Shown here: one piece after another, positions 1-6,368 of the stretch | How the letters are laid out: each line of letters starts with the position of its first letter | Numbering within the stretch: the first letter of the stretch is position 1 | Origin: Bacillota bacterium | GTDB lineage: Bacteria; Bacillota; Sulfobacillia; RBS10-35; JAJYVN01 | Assembly (NCBI GenBank): GCA_021827805.1 | Contig: JAKAUG010000375.1 | Location: 1-6,385 of the forward strand | Direction: 5' to 3' | Length of the DNA: 6,385 nucleotides | Program-made: the position numbers and the translations under genes | The notes under the pieces: generated by a model | Told to the model about the DNA's origin: nothing | The model's database searches: none | The model's input: only the letters and a program-made list of their open reading frames with translations

Positions 1-1323
1 CGCGGAGGTCGGCTCGTCCAGCAAGAGCAGTCGGGGCTCGCGGGCCAGCGCGCGAGCCAGGGCGACGCGCTGGCACTGCCCTCCGGAGAGCTCGGCGGGC
101 CGGCGCGAGGCCAGGTCCTCCAGGCCCAGCCGCCCGAGCCACCAGGCGGCAAGTGGCGGGCGCACCCCCGGGCCCAGCGTCACCTGCTCCCAAACCGTGA
201 GGTGGGCGAACAGACCCAGGCCCTGGGGCACGTACCCGACACCCCTGTGCTCGGCAGCCAGGTCCGAGAGTCGCTCATGGCCAACCCACACACCGCTGCG
301 CTCACCGGCCTCCAGGCCGGCAACCAGACGCAGGGAGAGCGACTTGCCAGATCCCGAGGGACCCACGAGGGCGAGGTGCGGCCGCACGGCCGTGTGGCGC
401 AAGCGCAGATGGAACGTTCCGAGGTGCCGCTCCAGGTCGAGCGCCAGTGGCTCCGCCCCGCTCGCCAGGCGCAGCCCGCTGGGCGAAGCCATCTCCAGGC
501 TTGGAACGGGTCCGGGGCGGCGTCCGCCGGAGCGAAGGCCAACAGAGAGCATACTCAGCGCGGCGAGGATCGCCACGAGCACCGGCGCCAGCGTGGCGCC
601 CAGGCCCGTCGAGCCGAACTGCACATAGGTGTAGACGGGCAAAGAATAGGGATGGTAGGCGAGCATCACCGTCGCTCCGAATTCCCCGAAGGCCCGGATC
701 CAGGTGAGCCACATCCCGGCGCGCACGGAGGGCCAGGCCAGGGGCAGCGCGACGCGCATGAAGCGCGGCCACGAGCGCAGCCCCAGGGTGGCCGCCACGC
801 CCTCAAGCTCCGGATCCACCCCCGCGAAGCCTGAGCGCGCCGCAACGACCAGGAAGGGCGCGGCCACAAAGGTCTGCGCCAGGATGACGCCCGCCAGGGA
901 GTCGGTCAGTGAGCCTCCTGTCAGCCGGCCCAGCAGGGTGTATGGTCCGACCACCAGCAGGAGCAGAAAACCAGCCACCACCGGCGGCAGGGCCAGCGGC
1001 AACTGGACGAGCAGACCCACGAGGTCAAGTACCCTGGAGCGGCCCCTCGCCAGGACATAGCCGAGCGGGACGCCCCCCAGCGTGCACAGGGCCGTGGAGA
1101 TCGTCGCCGACAGTGCCGAGACACCTAGAGCCTCACGGAGTCCGCCCGCCTCAAGGGCGTGCCAGGTACCGCTCCCCAGTTCGCCGAGCGGCGACGCCAG
1201 GGGCAGGATGAGGTAGAGGGCCAGCAGTCCCGCCAGCCAGGGCAGCGGCGTCTTGGCCAGATCGCGCCTGCATGCCACCGCGCCCACCACCCGCCGTTCC
1301 CGCCGGCTCACGAGGCCGCCCAC
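1..1323 (-). CDS. modBC: Fused oxyanion (molybdate/tungstate) ABC importer permease-ATPase, 3' end cut by window edge
   Basis: This is an inner-membrane permease fused to a cytoplasmic ATPase, which would drive uptake of oxyanion delivered by the lipoprotein encoded just upstream. I translated one stop-free frame of 441 codons from GTG 1323 to the left edge. Residues about 25-261 are a ModB/WtpB-like permease with hydrophobic segments near 27-44, 66-91, 102-126, 142-161 and 240-261. The family hallmark GEFGATVML lies at 213-221. The cytoplasmic EAA loop reads LEGVAATLG (173-181), with Gly where the EAA Glu is usual. A linker of roughly 262-285 leads into a ModC-like ATPase: Walker A GPSGSGKS (321-328), Q-loop YVPQ (364-367), signature LSGGQ (412-416) and Walker B LLLLDEP (432-438). 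The D-loop, H-loop and any TOBE domain lie outside the window. GTG 1323 begins 10 bases after the binding-protein stop, with GAGGAAG 14 bases upstream; the exact start is uncertain. Molybdate versus tungstate is not decided. Confidence 0.88.
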   Translation of the reverse strand, partial: MGGLVSRRERRVVGAVACRRDLAKTPLPWLAGLLALYLILPLASPLGELGSGTWHALEAGGLREALGVSALSATISTALCTLGGVPLGYVLARGRSRVLDLVGLLVQLPLALPPVVAGFLLLLVVGPYTLLGRLTGGSLTDSLAGVILAQTFVAAPFLVVAARSGFAGVDPELEGVAATLGLRSWPRFMRVALPLAWPSVRAGMWLTWIRAFGEFGATVMLAYHPYSLPVYTYVQFGSTGLGATLAPVLVAILAALSMLSVGLRSGGRRPGPVPSLEMASPSGLRLASGAEPLALDLERHLGTFHLRLRHTAVRPHLALVGPSGSGKSLSLRLVAGLEAGERSGVWVGHERLSDLAAEHRGVGYVPQGLGLFAHLTVWEQVTLGPGVRPPLAAWWLGRLGLEDLASRRPAELSGGQCQRVALARALAREPRLLLLDEPTSA

Positions 1324-1333
1324 GGCGTCCCGT

Positions 1334-2224
1334 TCAGCTTCCTCGGCCCGGCAGCAGTGCCCGCAGGCCAGGGGGAACCGCGCGCGCATCGCCAGCCAAC
1401 ACCGGGCGCACCACGTCCAGCCCCCCGGCATTCATGATCGCAGCGGCCCTTGACCCGAGCAGAAAACGGACGAAGGCCACCGCCCCAGTGGGGTCGGGTG
1501 CCCCGCGCAGCACGGTCACGGTGAACACCGCCCCCGGGTCCAGGCTCGTCGCAGGGGTGACATACGGCAGGTGGGCCTGCACCGCCTCGCTGCGATAGAA
1601 GAACCCCGCGTCCAACTGGCCAGACTCCAGCCGGCCCAGCAGCGTCTCCTCAGGAAAGATCTGCGCCCCGTCACGCCCGGTGCTCAGCAGGGCATCGAGC
1701 GCAGGGGCGTGGTACCGCATGGCCGCACGCTCCAGTAGCGTGACCGTCAGAGCGCCCTTGGGATCCAGCTGCGGGTCCGTGCGCCCCACGCGCAGGCCAG
1801 GCTCCTGGAGCGCGAGGTACCAGGGTTGGGAGCCGAAGAGCGCCTCCATCCGGGCGGTCGGCCGGTAGGCCACCACCAGCGGGGCCTGGGCGAAGGTGGC
1901 GTACCAGCTGACCCAGGAACCGTGGGCGGCGAGCGCCATCTGCTGATCGACGGAGGGGTCGGCACTCAGGAACACGTCCGCCCGGCGAAGATGGCCCTCA
2001 ACCTGGTACGCCAGGGCCAGCGATCCGCCGGCGTAGCCGAGCACACGGCGGCCGCTCTGGCTGCCGAAGGCGGGCCCAAGGCCTCGTTCCATGAGATGAA
2101 CCAGGGAGCCCGCATACAGGACCCGCACGGGTTGCGCGCCCGGTCCGCCACAGGCGGTCAGGACGCCCGTCAACAGCAGCAGCCCTCCCACCAGCCCGGC
2201 CCGGCGCACGGCGGTGACAGGCAA
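1334..2224 (-). CDS. wtpA: Tungstate/molybdate ABC transporter substrate-binding lipoprotein (WtpA/ModA type)
   Basis: This is an extracytoplasmic lipid-anchored binding protein that captures an oxyanion and hands it to the fused permease-ATPase encoded immediately downstream. The 296-residue product opens with RR, a hydrophobic stretch (about 9-22) and the lipobox LTAC, giving lipidated Cys25. Binding-protein landmarks follow: YAGSL (37-41), AGGS (65-68), ADVFLSAD (83-90) and GRTDPQLDPKG (147-157). The last resembles the GRSDPNLDPxG block of archaeal-type WtpA. In that family two carboxylates complete octahedral oxyanion coordination; Asp154 and Glu213 (in YRSEA) are candidates here, by my alignment from memory. 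The C-terminal part (VAFVRFLLG, then NAGGLDVVRP) fits the family. I chose TTG 2224 because GGGAGG sits 10 bases upstream. A frame extension to TTG 2242 would start almost on the predicted transcription start, and GTG 2209 is a third option. Classical ModA or a related anion binder remains possible. Confidence 0.85.
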   Translation of the reverse strand: MPVTAVRRAGLVGGLLLLTGVLTACGGPGAQPVRVLYAGSLVHLMERGLGPAFGSQSGRRVLGYAGGSLALAYQVEGHLRRADVFLSADPSVDQQMALAAHGSWVSWYATFAQAPLVVAYRPTARMEALFGSQPWYLALQEPGLRVGRTDPQLDPKGALTVTLLERAAMRYHAPALDALLSTGRDGAQIFPEETLLGRLESGQLDAGFFYRSEAVQAHLPYVTPATSLDPGAVFTVTVLRGAPDPTGAVAFVRFLLGSRAAAIMNAGGLDVVRPVLAGDARAVPPGLRALLPGRGS

Positions 2225-2234
2225 GAGCCCCCAA

Positions 2235-2240
2235 CCTCCC
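2235..2240 (-). promoter_or_regulatory. Ribosome binding site of the binding-protein gene
   Basis: GGGAGG on the minus strand lies 10 bases before TTG 2224. It is the only good Shine-Dalgarno near the candidate starts, so it decides the start chosen for the substrate-binding protein. Confidence 0.5.
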
Positions 2241-2258
2241 AAGGATGGCCCCCGGGCA

Positions 2259-2264
2259 AGTATA
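2259..2264 (-). promoter_or_regulatory. Candidate -10 element (TATACT) for the oxyanion importer genes
   Basis: TATACT stands out on the minus strand in very GC-rich DNA. It would place a transcription start near 2252 and a leader of about 28 bases before TTG 2224, including the GGGAGG site. The hexamer 17 bases upstream (CTTCAG) is a poor -35 match, and there is no extended -10 TG, so an activator or alternative sigma factor may be needed. No ModE box (ATCGCTATATA-like) or molybdenum-cofactor riboswitch was seen. Confidence 0.4.
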
Positions 2265-2299
2265 ACGCAGCCGGCTTGCTGCTGAAGGCCTTGGGAACC

Positions 2300-2341
2300 G
2301 ATGCCGGGGGAGAGCCCGGCACCGCCGGCCTCCCCCGGATC
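2300..2341 (-). terminator. Strong bulged hairpin after the small gene; probable terminator
   Basis: GAT(g)CCGGGGGAG at 2300-2312 pairs with CTCCCCCGGATC at 2330-2341. The interior continues as GCC(c)GGC, loop ACC, GCCGGC (2314-2329). The total is about 18 base pairs with three single-base bulges. It begins 3 bases beyond the stop codon of the small minus-strand gene and lies upstream of the importer -10 element, as expected of a terminator or insulator between two units. There is no U-tract after it (GGTTCCC follows in the minus direction), so RNA stabilisation or a protein-binding role is also possible. An alternative fold pairs TGCCGGG (2302-2308) with CCCGGCA (2315-2321). Confidence 0.5.
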
Positions 2342-2344
2342 GCC

Positions 2345-2602
2345 TCAGTACGGCCCGTAGCGACGCGTGCCGATCCAGAACGGCTGCGCCGCACGCGACG
2401 GGGCGAAGGTCCCCTCGGAACCGTAGCGCGTTGTCGTCCGGCCGGACCCACTCATCGGGGCATACCCCAAGGTCTCATCCGGAGCTTCACTCGCGTACGG
2501 ACCAAGCGTCGGGGCACCGGCCAGCACGCCGGATGCACCTGTCCTCTCCATGGCGCGTGAACGTCGCGCGCGCGCCGGCTCTCTTCCATCGGCCGTCGCC
2601 AT
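2345..2602 (-). CDS. Small tyrosine/glycine-rich protein of unknown function, 85 aa
   Basis: I do not recognise this protein. Its main support is translational: ATG 2602 is preceded, 8 bases upstream, by a near-consensus Shine-Dalgarno (GAGGAGG at 2617-2611, reading on as GGAGGCGAT). Another ATG in frame at 2608 is only 2 bases from that site and less likely. The N-terminal third is Arg/Ala-rich and basic. The remainder is low-complexity Gly/Ser/Thr/Pro with repeated Tyr motifs (GPYASE, GYAPMS, RYGSEG, and the C-terminal RYGPY), plus one Trp near the end. No membrane segment, cysteine or signal peptide is visible, so it is probably disordered. Third positions are strongly GC-biased in the last 36 codons and weaker in the first half. 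A strong hairpin follows the stop. A structural or coat-type small protein is conceivable but is only a guess; a chance frame is the main alternative. Confidence 0.5.
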   Translation of the reverse strand: MATADGREPARARRSRAMERTGASGVLAGAPTLGPYASEAPDETLGYAPMSGSGRTTTRYGSEGTFAPSRAAQPFWIGTRRYGPY

Positions 2603-2610
2603 CCGCATCG

Positions 2611-2617
2611 CCTCCTC
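2611..2617 (-). promoter_or_regulatory. Near-consensus Shine-Dalgarno of the small gene
   Basis: GAGGAGG on the minus strand is followed by CGAT, matching GGAGGTGAT at 8 of 9 positions. It is 8 bases before ATG 2602. It is the best ribosome site in the window and the chief argument that the small frame is translated. Confidence 0.6.
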
Positions 2618-2820
2618 ACGCCTGTGGAACCGTCCCGCCGCCGCTAGCGTGCGCCGCGGCGTCTTTCGCTACTCTTCCCGTCTCGGCGCGTCTCTCGATC
2701 ATCCGCGCGGTTGCCCGCCCCGCGCGGCAGGGGGGCTTGCCGCCTGCTCCGAAGAGGCCCAAGGTGTTCTTGGTCTCGCGCGGTGAGCGGTCGTGTGGCT
2801 CAAGCGACAGTCGTGTGCCG

Positions 2821-2828
2821 AGGTGGAG
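2821..2828 (+). promoter_or_regulatory. Probable ribosome binding site of the GH31 gene
   Basis: AGGTGGAG lies 11 bases before GTG 2840 and is the best Shine-Dalgarno-like match among the candidate starts (TTG 2711, GTG 2783, 2795, 2813, 2840, 2867). It is the reason for the start chosen, although the spacing is slightly long. Confidence 0.4.
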
Positions 2829-2839
2829 CGTGGTGCGCG

Positions 2840-4870
2840 GTGGAGGTCGGCCCTCGCTGGAACAAGGTGGCACCAGGGATCTGGTCCCGTGTCTTCGGCG
2901 CTCCGGAGACCTTCACGGCGCGCTCGGCGCTGAAGGCCGCACCACGATGGGAAGCGCTGGGAGAGATCCCGGATGCACCGTTCCCATTTGACCCCGCGGC
3001 CGCCAGCGGCGAGGTGCGGGGTGGGCGCACGGTGCTGCGGTTTCCACTGCGGCCCAACACTCCAGTCTTCGGCCTGGGCCTGCAGTTCCTCCGTCTGGAT
3101 CAGCGGGGCCGCACGCGCTATCTGCGGGTGAACAGTGACCCTGTGCAGGACACCGGGGAGACGCATGCGCCCGTGCCCTTCTACGTGGGGGGCGACGGGC
3201 ACGCGGTCCTCATCGACACCGCCCGCATCGTCACGATCCACGTCGCCTCCGTGGTGCGGCGGAAGGAGGCCGTTCCCACCCCCGACCGCACAACCGACCC
3301 GGCCTGGCAGGAGACCCCGCCGGGAAGCTGGGTCGAGGCGGTGCTGGCCGCTCCGGGGGCAGAGGTCTTCGTGTTCGGCGGGCCCACCGTGCGGGATGCG
3401 GTCCGCCGGTACAACCTCTTCTCTGGCGGCGGCTTCCTGCCCCCCCGCTGGAGCCTTGGATTCTGGCACCGGACACCCACACGGTACAGCGCCGCGGAGG
3501 TGGAGGCCGAGGCCGCGGAATACCGTCGGCGCGGCTTTCCCTGTGACGTGATCGGGCTCGAGCCAGGGTGGCACACCGCGGCGTATCCGTGCTCCTACGA
3601 ATGGTCGCGCGAGCGGTTCCCGGACCCGGCGGGGTTCGTGCACCGCTTGGCGGAGGCGGGGTTCACCGTCAACCTCTGGGAGCACGCCTGGGTCTCCCCC
3701 AAGGCAGAGGTGCACGGGCCTTTGGCACCGCTCTCGGGATCGCACACGGTGTGGGGGGGGCTGGCCCCCGACTACACCCTGCCCGAAGCCCGCAAGATCC
3801 TGGAGAACCAGCACGAGCGTGCGCACCTGGCTGCGGGCGTCGCCGGCTATAAGCTCGACGAGTGCGACGGCAGCGAGTTGACGAGCGGCTCCTGGATGTT
3901 CCCGGCCCACGCCACCTTCCCCTCGGGGCTGGATGGGGAGCAGATGCGCCAGGTTTACGGGCTCATCCTGCAGCAGTTGACGGCCGGCCTCTTCCGGCGT
4001 CGGGACCGTCGCACCTTCGGCCTCGTCCGGGCCTCGGGCGCGGGCGCAGCGCCCCTACCTTACGCGCTCTACACCGACCTGTACGACCACCGTCAGTACG
4101 TGCGCGCGCTCTGCAACGCGGGTTTCGCTGGTCTGCTCTTCGCCGCGGAGGTGCGCGGCGCATCCTCGCCCGAGGAGTGGGTGCGCCGCGTCCAGGTGGC
4201 GAGCCTCTCCCCGCTGGCCCAGTTGGACGCCTGGTCGTCTGGGACCAAGCCCTGGACCTTCCCCGAGGTCGAGACGGCCGTGCGAAGGGCCCTGGAACTG
4301 CGGGTCCGGCTCGTGCCCTACCTCTACACGGCCTTTGCCCGCTACCAGCGGGACGGGACCCCGCCGGTACGGCCGATGGCCCTGGAGGAGGATCCTGGCG
4401 AGGCCAGGCTGGCGGACGACCAGTACATGCTGGGGCAGGACCTGTTGGTCGCCCCACTGTTTGCGGGTCAGACCGAGCGTAAGGTTCTCCTGCCGCCGGG
4501 GAACTGGTACGACTTTGAAACCGGAGAGCTCCTGGAGGGCGGCGGGGCCGCCGTGCTCGCGCGTCCGCTGGAGTCCATACCCCTGCTGGTACGCGAGGGG
4601 GCGATCGTGCCGCTCATGCCGCCCCTGCCGCACACGCCGCGGGCCGGCGAGACGGTGGCCCTGGAGGTGCGCCACTACGGCCCGCGTCCTGGGCGCTACC
4701 GGCTCTACGATGATGACGGCGAGACGCTGGCCTTTGAGCACGGAGCATTCCGCTGGATCGACCTCGCCGTCGACATCTCCCAGGACGGCGTACGGCGGGG
4801 GCGTGTGGAGATGGGGCCGGATGTCGGGGGCCTGGTCTACGATCCGGTGCAGTGGGTGTTCCTCGGTTGA
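2840..4870 (+). CDS. Glycoside hydrolase family 31 alpha-glycosidase
   Basis: This is a retaining alpha-glycosidase of the GH31 clan (alpha-glucosidase, alpha-xylosidase or alpha-galactosidase type; the substrate cannot be read from sequence). The 676-residue product has the usual layout: an N-terminal beta-sandwich (about 1-195, including PVFGLGLQF), a TIM barrel from about 199 (PPRWSLGFWHR, Trp204) and C-terminal beta-sandwiches containing LLVAPLF, PGNWYDF and PLLVREGAIVPLM. The nucleophile is predicted as Asp340 in GYKLDECDG. DVIGLEPGW (Glu241) replaces the common WLD at the substrate-binding strand. Arg397 starts RASGAG and Asp413 lies in LYTDLYDHRQY, where most members have a WxGD acid/base block, so this belongs to a divergent subgroup. 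There is no signal peptide, so it is probably cytoplasmic and acts on imported oligosaccharides. The frame opens at TTG 2711, but conserved-looking sequence starts at WNKVAPGIW and GTG 2840 has the best ribosome site. It is monocistronic here, converging on lysS. Confidence 0.9.
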   Translation: MEVGPRWNKVAPGIWSRVFGAPETFTARSALKAAPRWEALGEIPDAPFPFDPAAASGEVRGGRTVLRFPLRPNTPVFGLGLQFLRLDQRGRTRYLRVNSDPVQDTGETHAPVPFYVGGDGHAVLIDTARIVTIHVASVVRRKEAVPTPDRTTDPAWQETPPGSWVEAVLAAPGAEVFVFGGPTVRDAVRRYNLFSGGGFLPPRWSLGFWHRTPTRYSAAEVEAEAAEYRRRGFPCDVIGLEPGWHTAAYPCSYEWSRERFPDPAGFVHRLAEAGFTVNLWEHAWVSPKAEVHGPLAPLSGSHTVWGGLAPDYTLPEARKILENQHERAHLAAGVAGYKLDECDGSELTSGSWMFPAHATFPSGLDGEQMRQVYGLILQQLTAGLFRRRDRRTFGLVRASGAGAAPLPYALYTDLYDHRQYVRALCNAGFAGLLFAAEVRGASSPEEWVRRVQVASLSPLAQLDAWSSGTKPWTFPEVETAVRRALELRVRLVPYLYTAFARYQRDGTPPVRPMALEEDPGEARLADDQYMLGQDLLVAPLFAGQTERKVLLPPGNWYDFETGELLEGGGAAVLARPLESIPLLVREGAIVPLMPPLPHTPRAGETVALEVRHYGPRPGRYRLYDDDGETLAFEHGAFRWIDLAVDISQDGVRRGRVEMGPDVGGLVYDPVQWVFLG

Positions 4871-4873
4871 ACG

Positions 4874-4889
4874 CGGGCCTCCCAGCCCG
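4874..4889. terminator. Weak hairpin between convergent GH31 and lysS genes
   Basis: CGGGC (4874-4878) and GCCCG (4885-4889) flank a 6-base loop in the 34-base gap between two convergent stop codons. The position suits a bidirectional terminator, but the stem is only 5 base pairs and no T-tract follows on either strand. Confidence 0.25.
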
Positions 4890-4904
4890 GGACAGGACCG
4901 CGAC

Positions 4905-6368
4905 TCAGCCCTCTGGACGGAGCAGGGGGAAGAGCACGACATCGCGGATGGACGGGGAGCCGGTGAGGATCATGGCCAGCCGGTCCATGCCCACCCCGAG
5001 ACCTCCGGCAGGAGGCATGCCGTGCTCCAATGCGCGCAGAAAGTCCTCGTCCAGCACCTGAGCCTCCTCGTCGCCCCGCTCCCGCTCCTGGGCCTGCTGT
5101 GCGAAGCGCGCGCGCTGCTCGTCGGGGTCGTTCAGCTCGCTGAAGGCGTTGGCCAACTCCAGTCCGCCCACGATGGCCTCGAAGCGCTCAACAAGCCGCG
5201 GGTCGTCCCTGCGCCGGCGTGCCAGAGGGGAGATGTCCACGGGGTGGCCCACCAGGAACGTGGGCTGGATCAGCCCGGGCTGCACGAGGGACTCGACCAT
5301 GGCCTCCAGGACATGCGCCGGGCTGGTGCCCGCCGCGACATCCACGCCCGCCTCGTGGGCCAGCTGGCAGGCCTCCCGCGAGGTACCCCCCAGAACGTCC
5401 AGGCCCCTCGGCACCGCGTCCACCATGGACAGCCGCGGCCAGGGGGGCGCAAGGTCGAGTGGATGTCCCTGCCAGGTGACGTGCGTGTCCCCGGCCACGG
5501 CGACGGCGGCCGCCACCACCAGACCCTCGGTGAGATCCATCATGTCCTGATAGTCCGCGTAGGCCTGGTAGGCCTCGAGCATCGTGAACTCCGGGTTGTG
5601 GCGCGTGGAGATCCCCTCGTTGCGAAAGACGCGCCCGATCTCGTACACCCGCTCCATCCCACCGACCAGAAGCCGCTTGAGATGCAGTTCCAGCGCGATG
5701 CGCAGGTGCAGATCCAGATCCAGCGCGTTGTGGTGGGTGGCAAACGGGCGGGCGGCGGCACCTGAGGCCACCGCATGCAGCACGGGAGTCTCCACCTCCA
5801 GAAACCCGCGCCCGTCGAGGTGTGCGCGCATCGCCCGCAGCATGAGGCTCCGGCGCACGAAGAGATCGCGCACACCGGGGTTGGCCACCAGGTCCAGATA
5901 GCGCCGCCGCTGCCGGGCGTCGGCATCACGCAGGCCGTGCCACTTGTCTGGAAGGGGGCGCATGGCTTTGGAGAGCAGTGTCCAGCCGCCCACGTCCACG
6001 CTGATTTCGCCGACGCGCGTGCGCATCAGCCGGCCCCACACACCGACGATGTCCCCCAGGTCCAGTCGCCCGAAGGCGCCGTAGACCCGCTCGTCCAGGG
6101 CGGTCGCGCGGACGAAGAGCTGGATGCGCCCGCTGCGATCCTGCACATCGGCGAAGCTGACGCGCCCCTGCCTGCGCAGGGCCATGATGCGCCCGGCCAA
6201 TCGGACGTCCTGGCCCTGCAACTCGTCGAAGCGGTCGGCCAACTCTTGGGCGCGGTGGCTGACCTCGAAGCGCCCGCCGAACGGGTCCACACCGAGCTGG
6301 CGCCAATCGGCGAGCTTGGCCCGCCGTGCCGCCAGCTCGTCCCCCTCCGGCGGGATTTCGGTCCCCAC
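4905..6368 (-). CDS. lysS: Lysyl-tRNA synthetase, class II
   Basis: This cytoplasmic enzyme charges tRNA-Lys with lysine using ATP. The 487-residue length is normal for a bacterial class II enzyme. Residues about 1-45 are an N-terminal helix region (VDPFGGRF at 27-34). An OB-fold anticodon-binding domain follows (about 54-135; VRLAGRIMALRRQGRVSFAD). The catalytic core shows motif 1 (RRSLMLRAMRAHL to FLEVETPVL, about 172-197), GAAARPFATHHNALD (203-217), motif 2 (FRNEG at 248-252 with Arg249, then RHNPEFTMLE) and motif 3 (GVGMDRLAMIL at 458-468 with Arg463, then SPSIRDVVLFP). The lysine-pocket blocks HPVDISPLA and GLELANAFSELNDP are intact. It is therefore complete and probably the housekeeping copy. 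It starts at GTG 6368 with a G-run (6382-6376) 7 bases upstream. The frame stays open to the window edge, so a slightly longer N-terminus or an upstream operon partner cannot be excluded. It converges with the GH31 gene. Confidence 0.97.
   Translation of the reverse strand: MGTEIPPEGDELAARRAKLADWRQLGVDPFGGRFEVSHRAQELADRFDELQGQDVRLAGRIMALRRQGRVSFADVQDRSGRIQLFVRATALDERVYGAFGRLDLGDIVGVWGRLMRTRVGEISVDVGGWTLLSKAMRPLPDKWHGLRDADARQRRRYLDLVANPGVRDLFVRRSLMLRAMRAHLDGRGFLEVETPVLHAVASGAAARPFATHHNALDLDLHLRIALELHLKRLLVGGMERVYEIGRVFRNEGISTRHNPEFTMLEAYQAYADYQDMMDLTEGLVVAAAVAVAGDTHVTWQGHPLDLAPPWPRLSMVDAVPRGLDVLGGTSREACQLAHEAGVDVAAGTSPAHVLEAMVESLVQPGLIQPTFLVGHPVDISPLARRRRDDPRLVERFEAIVGGLELANAFSELNDPDEQRARFAQQAQERERGDEEAQVLDEDFLRALEHGMPPAGGLGVGMDRLAMILTGSPSIRDVVLFPLLRPEG

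Larger units (their letters stand above)
2603..2839. other. Divergent intergenic region between the small gene and the GH31 gene
   Basis: These 237 bases must carry the starts of two divergent transcripts. No convincing -35/-10 pair was found in either direction. A short hairpin (GCGGCA 2724-2729, loop GGGGGGCT, TGCCGC 2738-2743) could form in the GH31 leader. The GH31 frame stays open back to TTG 2711, but the extra 43 codons are Arg/Cys-rich and look non-coding. A minus-strand frame ending at 2616 overlaps the small gene's ribosome site but has no ribosome site of its own. No tRNA, small RNA or known riboswitch signature was recognised. Confidence 0.45.

Noticed and set aside
302..772. 156-codon minus-strand frame across the permease-ATPase junction
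   Set aside because: It is a different frame from the one carrying the permease hallmark, Walker A and signature motifs; its Arg/Ala-rich translation has no domain.
1324..1431. N-terminal extension of the fused permease to ATG 1389 or ATG 1431, including a Cys-rich CGHCC stretch
   Set aside because: It would overlap the end of the binding-protein gene, lacks a ribosome site and is unlike permease N-termini; the Cys cluster is an out-of-frame reading.
2225..2344. Molybdenum-cofactor riboswitch or ModE operator upstream of the importer genes
   Set aside because: The predicted leader is only about 28 bases, and no ModE-box palindrome or riboswitch core was seen; the hairpin there lies upstream of the -10 element.
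1826..2560. 244-codon open frame on the plus strand
   Set aside because: It is antisense to the binding-protein gene and part of the small gene, with low-complexity Gly/Arg/Pro composition.
2616..2873. 85-codon minus-strand frame just upstream of the small gene, possibly translationally coupled
   Set aside because: Its stop overlaps the small gene's ribosome site, but it has no ribosome site itself, runs antisense into the GH31 start and shows no recognisable features.
2699..3910. 403-codon open frame on the minus strand
   Set aside because: It is fully antisense to the GH31 gene with no recognisable domain and no supporting ribosome site; it reflects GC-rich third positions.
4055..4942. 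295-codon open frame on the minus strand
   Set aside because: It is antisense to the GH31 3' end and overlaps the lysS end in another frame, with no recognisable motifs.
4335..5765. 476-codon open frame on the plus strand
   Set aside because: It runs out of frame through the GH31 3' half and antisense through lysS, both securely identified. Its composition is Arg/Gly/Pro-rich, typical of a high-GC shadow frame.
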